This document shows, piece after piece, positions 55,628 to 64,000 of a stretch of DNA of 64,000 nucleotides. The notes beneath the pieces are model-generated. The model did no database searches. It was given only the letters and a program-made list of their open reading frames with translations, and had not been told where the DNA came from. Where the stretch lies: assembly GCA_030867875.1 (NCBI GenBank), contig JAOWCC010001589.1:74361537-74425536 (forward strand), written 5' to 3'. The stretch is from Actinernus sp. WN-2022 (taxonomy: Eukaryota; Cnidaria; Anthozoa; Actiniaria; Actinernidae). The position numbers and the translations under genes are program-made. The stretch's first letter is position 1, and each line of letters starts with the position of its first letter.

Positions 55628-56136
55628 GGGACCGGCAGGAGCCCATAACCAGGAGCGTCCATCCCGCATACTAGGCCTATGTCACAGCGTTTTCACAAGT
55701 TTATAGGTTATTTTTAGAACGGCTTCCCGCTATTGTTGAGTTGCAATTATTCCTAAGGGAAGAAAATCACAAAAGCGTATCAGCCATGTTGTTTGGTTTT
55801 ACAAACGTAGCTAATGAGGCCTCTTTTGTTCCCCCCACGGTGCAACCCACAAATTGGCGGGAGAAATAGTCTAAAAATAGCCCAACTTGTAAAAATGCTG
55901 TGACACCTGTTTGGGAGATTGGACGCTCCTGGTTATGGGCTCCTGGGACCGGTCAATATTTAGAGGGGGAGGGCTGGTGCAAATAGAGGGAGGGTACGTA
56001 CCCAGTTTTCATGCAGCAAATTAGGGGGCCATAGTATGCTAGAGGGAAATTGGGGGAGGGGTCATCAAAAATTGAGCATGGCGTATTTCATTTGCACCAC
56101 CCCCCCCCCCCCCCTCTAATCAATGACCAGTCCCTC
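55628..56136. mobile_element. outer TIR element interrupted by the 314-bp MITE
   Basis: With the MITE removed, the left end reads AGGGACCGG + TCAATATTTAGAGGGGG. The right end, reverse complemented, reads AGGGACTGGTCATTGATTAG then a G tract. The core is about 190 bp with a poly-C run. Flanks share AGCTT but not a perfect duplication. Confidence 0.6.
55636..55949. mobile_element. 314-bp MITE nested in another element
   Basis: CAGGAGCCCATAACCAGGAG at the left is mirrored at 55925-55949, with pairing of about 100 bp (GTGTCACAGC, TACAAGTT, CTATTTTTAGA). GGGACCGG lies just outside both ends, a 7-8-bp duplication. Confidence 0.75.
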
Positions 56137-56369
56137 AGCTTCGACTGGGATGAAGGTTCCTCATTCGCATCAGAACTACGTTGCGTTTACTGGCTTTCTA
56201 ACATGCCTGTGATATGTTCTGAAAAAATAATATATATTTACAGTAGTATATTACACAGTGTTCATGTGCCCTTGTGTTGGCCCCTAACACAGTAGATGGT
56301 GTGTCTATTTATAGCCGCGAAGTTCTGGTATGCGATTACGTTGTCTTTTGTTCTCTTGCGCTTTAGTAA

Positions 56370-57317
56370 AAAACTAAATATTTATGATAACTAGTTTACA
56401 ATATCCTATTGGTGTTTATGTGACCGTATTCAAGAGAAACAGACACGAAAGGTTTTTTTTCTAGAATTGTTGGGATTGGTAAAAAACGACAGGAAAATGG
56501 TCTATTATTACCACGAGCTAAAAATGTCCTTTTCCTCGCTAAACATTTATGATAACTCATTTACAATATCCTATTGGTGTTTATGTGACCGTATTCAAGA
56601 GAAACAGACACGAAAGTTTTTTTTTATAGAATTGTTGGGATTGGTAAAAAACGACAGGAAAATGGTCTATTATTACCACGAGATAAAAATGTCCTTTTCC
56701 TCACTAAATATTTATGATAACTAGTTTACAATATCCTATTGGTGTTTATGTGACCGTATTCAAGAGAAACAGACACGAAAGGTTTTATTTATAGAATTGT
56801 TGGGATTGGTAAAAAAACGACAGGAAAATGTCTATTATTACCACGAGCTAAAAATGTCCGTTTCCTCACTAAACATTTATGATAACTGACGTTTACAACA
56901 TCCTATTGGCGTTGCAATAAACAAATGAAATAAAATAATCTGAGTGGCTATGACTGACTATCTAACTACTGATAAAAGTACAGAAGCATAATAATCTTGC
57001 CCGTAAACCGGTTCAACTTGGCGTCTTGATTGCACGCATGTCAAGCGGCTTCAGTTCTGTTTCTGTCTACACATTTATGCACGTAAACCCGTTGAGTTCA
57101 AGTCGATAAAGCCCGTTCGATCTTTAGTTTTGCCGTCTTGATTGCAGGTCAAGCAGAATCACTCAGTTCAGTTCCCCGTTTGATCTTCAGTTCTGTTTCT
57201 ATCTTCAGGCATAAATTTCTATGCAACGCTTCCGGTATTCGGTTACACATAATTGGTTCATTTCGACAACAATGTTGTCGCGTATGACCAATCATTGTTT
57301 GGGCCGTTTTCAACTTT
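56370..57317 (-). repeat. right arm of the 8.9-kb inverted-repeat pair
   Basis: Reverse complement of 48399-49131 with more 165-bp units. TTACAATATCCTATTGG-type motifs are at 56396, 56561, 56726 and 56893. The outer end is GGGCCGTTTTCAACTTT at 57317. Repeated short frames in the units are fortuitous. Confidence 0.82.
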
Positions 57318-57766
57318 CTGGATGCTTTCTTAATTGGGCATTGCGCAGTAATCGGTACCGGTCGGAGTGAGAACTTTAATTACACCTCATGAAAGCTTCT
57401 GTCAACAGTCGCCTGAACCAGCCAATGAAACACCAGGATCCCTGTGGCATTTTAACATGAATGATCCAGTAATTCGCGGTATGTAAGAACAGAGGTTGTA
57501 TTCGGTAAAAGTATTCCTCTACTACATGATTGTATACAACTTCGCTACTATACTATACAATTTCAAGCGAAGTTGACCGTTTCTCTCCCAGGGTGATAAA
57601 AGTGACGGCTTCTGTCGGATATTCACCCGTAGAGATTGGTCAACCAACACACTGATAACAAAACAAACTCTGTGACGCTAAACTCTATTTTTATGTGCCA
57701 TTTTCGATTCTGTCATGTGCAGGTAACAAATATGTCCAAGCATATTTTCACCATATTTGGGCAGCT
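57318..57766. other. non-coding DNA, nothing recognised
   Basis: AT-rich with no coding support. Confidence 0.4.
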
Positions 57767-58548
57767 TAGCCTGGATTTTTCAGCCGTCTCCTCCGATCCC
57801 CAGATAATGCCGTCCAGTGACGTCACAGTGGATTAATTAAAATTTTAATTCGGAATGTAAATAACTGCCTTGGCGGATGTAAAGAGTTAGTTGGGTAAAG
57901 AAAGCAAAGCGCTTGCCTTGAGAAATTATTTGAAATTATGTCAAAATTATAAAGGCCCTACTCAGCTGCATCCATTTGCTTCTCAAGTGCCTCTTAATGA
58001 AGAAGCAACAAATCGTTATAATATTTGAGGCAATTAAACAGTGATCTTTGTCAGTTTCCGATTTTCTGTTATTTGTGTCGTCACGCAACGCTTTCTCCCC
58101 ACGAGTGGGGCCGGGGAGAAGCGTTCCGTGACGATACAATGGCGGCGAAGGAGACTATTCGGTTCGAGACAGGGAGAGCAGTTACATTTGTAAATCATAC
58201 AGCAGAAAAGTAGAAGAAATATGAAGAAATACTCTTTTACGGGAAAGAACAGTTCCTTGAAGAGAGTAGCGACAGTCTTTACCACTGTGAGTGTGAACAA
58301 ATAATCAATCATTAAGCGATAAAATGTACATATTTCCAGTCGGCGGATATTTTGCATGACACTTTCGACCATTTCCAGATGTTTTCCTTACGAATTCAAG
58401 GTCTTTGAAACTCGACGATCAACCATCGCGAGTCCAAATCAGAAACGGAAGTAAATCGGCTCCCATCTTCTCTGATGAGTTACTTATGATAATTATGCAT
58501 TGCGAAATTATAAAATATGAACCAATCAAAATCACTTCCGCGATTTTG
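57767..58548 (-). mobile_element. TIR element family 2, copy B (inverted, one end lost)
   Basis: The reverse complement aligns with 37126-38020 along most of its length (shared TTGATTGGTTCATATTTTAT, GATGGTTGATCGT, TTCAAGGAACTGTTCTTTCC, AGAGGCACTTGAGAAGCAAA). AGCCTGG...CAGCCGTCTCCTCC at 57769 is one terminus; the other terminus near 58548 is missing. Confidence 0.75.
58079..58131. other. GTCACG-ended hairpin within copy B
   Basis: GTCACGCAACGCTTTCTCCCC and GGGGAGAAGCGTTCCGTGAC pair across a 12-nt loop. It is absent from copy A, so it is probably a tiny secondary insertion. Confidence 0.6.
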
Positions 58549-58746
58549 GAAATCAACCCCTTTCCCTTCTCATATATTATATAGAGCTTAACGGGCACGT
58601 GGTCATCTCTAGAAATGTTTGCTTAATATGATAAAAGTCCACACGTACTGTTTATCCAATGTAAATGTGATTAGCAATACTGATACGTGATCCACTCTGC
58701 TTTTGTCTAACTCTGACTCAGAGGCTGCCCGCAGCCTTATCTCGAG

Positions 58747-58980
58747 ATGTATATGTTTGTTTCAATGAGAGTTGAAATTATAATTTTAACGTTTAATCAA
58801 ATTCCCCTCCCTGCTCCTTCCTTTTTTGTCCTTAACAACAACAACAACAGCAGCAACAGTAATGAGACGGAAAGTGTAAAAGATTTTCAAATTTGGGCTG
58901 CTAGCAAATGTGACATTCTTGACAAGCCTATTTGTATTAAAGAGGTTTGTAATTTTTCCAATAAACTTAGAAACAAATAG
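58747..58980 (+). other. short ORF with Asn/Ser repeat, unassigned
   Basis: The frame ends KDFQIWAASKCDILDKPICI, KEVCNFSNKLRNK and a stop, after an NNNNNSSNSNE run encoded by (AAC)n. A pyrimidine-rich tract before the AAC run could serve as an acceptor. No homology is recognised and it may be chance. Confidence 0.2.
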
Positions 58981-59039
58981 GCAAGTGCAAGGGAGTCGGT
59001 AACAAATGAAATTATCAAAACATCCATGGATGTTTTAGC

Positions 59040-62000
59040 ACTGTCAAGCTTTTTACGGGAATTTGAAATGAAGCCATTCACGATACAAAAGATACTTATA
59101 ATTTTTTCCAACAATGATTTTCCATTTAGCTAACATTAACAGGTTTAAAAGCATCACCGGAAAACCTGTTCAACCTCGTGTGTGCCCTTATTTCAAAAGT
59201 GATCCTCTAAATCACCCCATTAGCGGGTTGGTAGACCTTGGTAGATCAAATCAAGTTTCACGAAAAGTGCTGTGTACTTTGTGTAGTTTTCACTAATCTT
59301 GTCCTATGATATGATTTGCTCTCGTATTTTCGTCTAATTTATCCCATTTCAAACAACTAATGTTGTTCATATTGTGTAGTTTTACAGAGTCTTGTCCCAT
59401 GATAGGACGTTTTCTTGTATTTTCCTCGAATTCATCACATTTCACGCAAAGTGCTTTTTATCTAACCTGGTCCATGATAGGATTTTTTATCGTTTTTTCG
59501 TCTATCTCGTCCCATTTCACGCAAAGTGCTGTTCATCCTAATCTTGTCCCATGATAGGACGTTCTCGTATTTTCGTCTATTTCATCCCATTTCAATGACA
59601 CAAAGTGCTGTTCATCTTGTGTTGTTTTACCTAATATTGTCCCATGATTGGACGTTTTCTCGTATTTTCCTCGAATTCATCCCAATTCACGTAAAATCGT
59701 AAGGTATATCTTGCTGTTCTTCGTGAACACTGTCTGTTCTGGTTCATGGTACAAATTAAGTGACAGGTTTCGTGTAATGTTTTACCATTGTTGAGTTTGC
59801 ACCTTAAACGAAAATCTTAAACGTTTCAAAATAATGAAGAATGATTAGAAAGCTTACTTGACATCCAAGAAAAGAACTTTCAACGGAATTTGCCATGAAA
59901 CTCTGTCTTTTCTTGTTGATGGTACAAAGTGACAGGTTTCCTGTATTATTTCACCACCACTGCTTTTCGGGGTGAAAAATACCTGAAGCGCACAATATTT
60001 AGTATTTTATTAAAATCGATGAGAACCGTGCTATGCCCAGTTTAAATAAGAAACAAATTGTGTCTATGGAATTTGAAATGAAGTGATACATGATACAAAA
60101 GATACTAAAAAAAATTTTAATCAATGCTTTTCCAGTTAGCTAGGCCAGATTAACAGTTTTAAAAGTATCACCGGAAAACCTGTTCAACCTCGTGTGTGCC
60201 CTTATCTCAAAAGTGATCCTCTAATTAATCACCACATAATAGCGGCTTGGTAGACCTTTGTGGGTCAAATCAAGTTTCACGAAGAGTGATGTGTGCCTTG
60301 TGTAGTTTTCACTAATCTTGTCCTATGATATGATTTGCTCACGTATTTTCGTCTAATTCATCCTATTTCAAACAACTTAATGCTGTTCATCTTGTGTAGT
60401 TTTTACCCAATCTTGTCCCAGGATAGGACGTTTTCTCGTTTTTTTGTCTAACTCATCCCATTTCACGCAAAGTGCTGTTCATCTAATCGGACGTTTTCTC
60501 GTAATTTCGTCTATTTCATCCCATTTGATTCACTCAAAGTGCAGTTCATCTTGTGTAGTTTTATCTAAACCGGTCCCATGATAGGACTTTTTATGGTTTT
60601 TTCGTCTAACTCGTCCCATTTTACGCAATTAAAGTGTTGTTCATCCTAATCACGCTTGTCCCATGATCGAACGTTTTCTCGTATTTTCGTCTAATTCATT
60701 CCATTTCACGCAAAGTCTTGTTCAACTGACCTAATATTGTCCCATGATAGGACGTTTTCTCGTATTTTCCTCGAATTCATCCCATTCATAATCTTGCCGT
60801 TCTTCGTGAACACTGTCTTTCTGGTTTATGGTACAATGTGACAGGTTTCGTGTAATGTTTAACCATTGTTGAATTTGCACCTCAACAAAAAATCTTAAAC
60901 GTTTCAAAATAATATTTTTAATGAAGAATGATTAGAAAGCTCACTAAGAACTTTCAGCGGGATTTGGCACGAAACCCTGTCTTTTCTAGTTCATGGTACA
61001 AAGTGACAGGTTTCCTGTATTATTTCACCACCACTGCTTTTCGCGGTGAAAAATACCTGAAGAGCACAATATTTAGTATTTTATTAAAATCGATGAGAAC
61101 CGTGCTATGCCGAGTTTAAATAAGAAAAAATATTGTGTCTACGGAATTTGAAATGAAGCGACTCATGATACGAAAGATTCTTATAATTGTTTCCAACAAT
61201 GATTTTCCAGTTAGGATTAACAGTTTTTTTAAAGTATCACCGGAAAACCTGTCCAACCTCGTGTGTGCCCTTATCTCAAAAGTGATCCTCTAAATCACTC
61301 CATTAGCGGGTTGGTAAATAAATTAAATAAATAAATATTTTATTTGTTATAGCAGGCTGAGTATTACAGCTTAAAGCTGGTGGGGGCCTGCTTTTACTCC
61401 TCACACACTCCCACTACATTAACTGTTTTGGACACACTACACTCGACTCACGGTTGATTTTTACGGAGGGAGGAAAACCGGAGAACCCGAAGAAAAACCC
61501 TCGAATGCAGATAAGGAATCAACAACAAACCTAACTCACATACGGTGCCCGAGCCGGGAATCGAACCCGGGACCGCAGCGCGGTGAGAGGCGAGTATTTA
61601 ACTACTGCGTCAACCTGCATCCCCAGATCTTGGTATAGATGAAATCAAGTTTCACGAAAACTTGTGTAGTTTTCACTAATCTTGTCCTATGATATGATTT
61701 GCTCTCGTATTTTCGTCTAATTCATCCTATTTCAAACAACTAATGTTGTTCATCTTGTGTAGTTTTTACCCAATCTTGTCCCAGGATAGGACGTTTTCTC
61801 GTATTTTCTTCGAATTCATCCCATTTCTCACAAAGTGCAGTTCATATTGTGTATAGTCATCTAACCTTGTCCATGATAGGAATTTTTATCGTTTTTTTGT
61901 CTAACTCATTCCATTTCGCGCAATGTGCTATTCACTGATCTAATCGGACGTTTTCTCGTTTTTTCGTTTATTTCTTCCCATTTGATTCACTGAAAGTGCA

Positions 62001-64000
62001 GTTCATGTTGTGTAGTTTTATCTAACCCGGTCCCATGATAGGACTTTTTATCGTGTTTTCGTCTATCTCGTCCCATTTCACGCAAAGTGCTGTTCATCCT
62101 AATCTTGTCCCATGATCGAAGTGACGTTTTATCGTTTTTTCGTCTACTTCATCCCATTTCATAATGAAAAAAATGTAAGGTATATCTTGCCGTTCTTCGT
62201 GAACACTGGATCTGGTTTATGGTACAATGTGACAGGTTTCGTGTAATGCTTAACCATTGTTGAATTTGCACCTCAACGAAAAATCTTAAACGTTTAAAAC
62301 ATTTTTTTTTAATGAAGAATGATTAGAAAGCTCACTAAGAACTTTCAGCGGGATTTGGCACGAAACCCTGTCTTTTCTAGTTCATGGTACAAAGTGACAG
62401 GTTTCCTGTATTATTTCACCACCACTGCTTTTCGGGGTGAAAAATACCTGAAGAGCACAATATTTAGTATGTTATTAAAATCGATGAGAACGGCGTGCTA
62501 TGCCGAGTTTAAATAAGAAAACAATTGTGTCTATGGAATTTGAAATGAAGCGACTCATGATACGAAAGATTCTTATAATTGTTTTCAACAATGATTTTCC
62601 AGTTAGGATTAACAGTTTTTTTTAAAGTATCACCGGAAAACCTGTCCAACCTCGTGTGTGCCTTATCTCAAAAGTGATCCTCTAAATCACCGCATTAGCG
62701 GGTTGGTAGACCTTGGTAGATCAAATCAAGTTTCACGAAAAGTGCTGTGTGTGCCTTGTGTAGTTTTCACTAATCTTGTCCTATGATATGATTTGCTCTC
62801 GTATTTTCGACTTATTCATCCCATTTCATAAAAACTAATGTTGTTCATCTTGTGTAGTTCTTACCCAATCTTGTCCCATGATAGGACGTTTTCTCGTATT
62901 TTCTTCGAATTCATCCCATTTCGCGCAATGAGTGCTATTCATCTAATAGGACGTTTTCTCGTATTTTCGTTTATTTCTTCCCATTTGATTCACTCAAAGT
63001 GCAGTTCATCTTGTGTAGTTTCATGATAGGACTTTTTATCGTTTTTTCGTCTATCTCGTCCCATTTCACGCAAAGTGCTGTTCATCTTAATCTTATCCCA
63101 TGATCGAACGTTTTCTCGTATTTTCGTCTAATTCATCCCATTTCATAAAAACTAATGTTGTTCATCTTGTGTAGTTTTTACCCAATCTTGTCCCAGGATA
63201 GGACGTTTTCTCGTATCAGTGTTCGAATTCATCCCATTTCCCACAAAGTGCAGTTCATCTTGTGTAGTTTTATCTAACCTTGTCCATGATAGGAATTTTT
63301 ATCGTTTTTTTGTCTAACTCATCCCATTTCACGCAAAGTGCTGTTCATCTAATCGGACGTTTTCTCGTAATTTCGTCTATTTCATTCCATTAATGATTCA
63401 CTCAAAGTGCAGTTCATGTTGTGTAGTTTTATCTAAACCGGTCCCATGATAGGACTTTTTATCGTGTTTTCGTCTATCTCGTCCCATTTCACGCAAAGTG
63501 CTGTTCATCCTAATCTTGTCCCATGATCGAAGTGACGTTTTATCGTTTTTTCGTCTACTTCATCCCATTTCATAATGAAAAAAATGTAAGGTATATCTTG
63601 CCGTTCTTCGTGAACACTGGATCTGGTTTATGGTACAATGTGACAGGTTTCGTGTAATGTTTAACCATTGTTGAATTTGCACCTCAACGAAAAATCTTAA
63701 ACGTTTAAAACATTTTTTTTTAATGAAGAATGATTAGAAAGCTCACTAAGAACTTTCAGCGGGATTTGGCACGAAACCCTGTCTTTTCTAGTTCATGGTA
63801 CAAAGTGACAGGTTTCCTGTATTATTTCACCACCACTGCTTTTCGGGGTGAAAAATACCTGAAGAGCACAATATTTAGTATGTTATTAAAATCGATGAGA
63901 ACGGCGTGCTATGCCGAGTTTAAATAAGAAAACAATTGTGTCTATGGAATTTGAAATGAAGCGACTCATGATACGAAAGATTCTTATAATTGTTTTCAAC
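59040..64000 (+). repeat. higher-order satellite array (~1.0-1.4-kb units)
   Basis: CACCGGAAAACCTG recurs at 59155, 60169, 61238 and 62631. Each unit has a unique head (CAACCTCGTGTGTGCC, TAGCGGGTTGGTAGACC), a run of ~85-90-bp subrepeats (CCATGATAGGACGTTTTCTC, CATCCCATTTCACGCAAAGT, TGTTCATCTTGTGTAGTTTT), and a tail (TGACAGGTTTCCTGTATTAT, ACCACTGCTTTTCGGGGTGA). Unit length varies with subrepeat number and one SINE insertion. The next unit starts at the window edge. The similar 60-odd-codon frames at 60928, 62319 and 63730 are by-products of the repeat. Confidence 0.92.
61318..61625 (-). mobile_element. tRNA-derived SINE inserted in the satellite
   Basis: Minus strand: GGTTGACGCAGTAG (box A-like, ~61614-61601) and CCGGGTTCGATTCCCGG (box B in a perfect T-arm stem, ~61570-61554). 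The body contains AACCCTCGAATGC and GGTTTTCCTCCCTCC-type sequence, and the 3' end is an (AAATA)n-like tail at 61318-61345. It interrupts the satellite phrase GGGTTGGTAGACC. Confidence 0.85.

Larger units (their letters stand above)
52580..55680 (+). mobile_element. second Ty3/gypsy element, 5'-truncated and decayed
   Basis: Protease, RT, RNase H and integrase remnants lie in order on the plus strand in several frames. No gag and no LTR are recognised. It begins about 40 bp after the 345-bp satellite and ends in nested MITEs. The protein segments resemble, but are not copies of, the gypsy element at 6566-10270. Confidence 0.85.

Noticed and set aside
56467..56724. 85-aa repeated frame in the inverted arm
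   Set aside because: It arises from the 165-bp tandem unit and is broken in other units.
61550..61625. True tRNA gene in reverse
   Set aside because: Good T-arm, but it continues into a SINE body and lacks a matching acceptor stem.
59300..63600. CRISPR-like array of short repeats
   Set aside because: Subrepeats are variable, 85-90 bp and head-to-tail without unique spacers, in an intron-bearing animal-type genome; there is no cas gene.
60928..63927. Repeated 62-65-aa ORF in the satellite
   Set aside because: By-product of the ~1.4-kb repeat; copies end differently after small indels.

Overview
The window looks like nuclear DNA of an invertebrate animal, most likely a cnidarian. That is inferred from the style of the transposons and from the AT-rich, intron-bearing context; no single-copy marker gene fixes the species. 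It is almost entirely mobile-element sequence. The only confidently recognised host gene is the 5' part of an SLC22-type organic-ion transporter on the minus strand, with exons at 18164-17857, 11263-11035 and 10761-10563. Their splice sites and phases join perfectly. The second half of the protein is not found, because the gene runs into a decayed gypsy element and a virus-like Polinton. Left region (1-6413): the right-hand part of a Polinton/Maverick element. It has three small putative membrane-protein ORFs, an rve integrase (1274-2281, +) and a protein-primed family B DNA polymerase (5839-2273, -) that converges on the integrase with a 9-bp overlap. All five frames are open, so the copy is young. 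Capsid, protease and packaging ATPase genes are not in the window and would lie to the left if present. The polymerase is followed by about 0.5 kb of terminal DNA with 121-bp repeats and then a 147-bp fold-back. 6566-10270: a frameshifted Ty3/gypsy element (-) with gag, protease, RT-RNase H and integrase remnants and a probable primer-binding site. 10563-18164: the SLC22 exons. The 6.6-kb first intron carries a LINE tail, a 372-bp perfect tandem duplication, nested terminal-inverted-repeat (TIR) elements and an 82-bp fold-back flanked by a 9-bp duplication. 18.5-31.9 kb: SINE, MITE and LINE fragments, CRE-motif-rich 128-bp repeats, a pair of hairpin-capped repeats of 1.3-1.7 kb, and a LINE tail split by a 414-bp TIR element with a perfect 8-bp target-site duplication. 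32-48 kb: gene-poor DNA with a promoter-like patch near 32.7 kb, exon-like fragments, and several TIR elements; one of about 0.9 kb is flanked by a perfect 13-bp direct repeat. 48.4-57.3 kb: a pair of long inverted arms (0.73 and 0.95 kb), each containing 165-bp subrepeats, encloses a LINE tail, five 345-bp satellite units, a broken second gypsy element and nested MITEs. 57.7-58.5 kb holds a second, inverted copy of the 37-38 kb element. 59.0-64.0 kb is a higher-order satellite with units of about 1.0-1.4 kb built from subrepeats of about 85-90 bp; a tRNA-derived SINE has inserted in it, and the array runs out of the window. No CRISPR array, rRNA or convincing true tRNA gene is present. The most biologically active-looking unit is the Polinton. 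Its three-ORF membrane cassette with a TAATG stop-start overlap, the DNA-binding-type insertions in the polymerase and the duplicated polymerase upstream region are the best candidates for something under-described.
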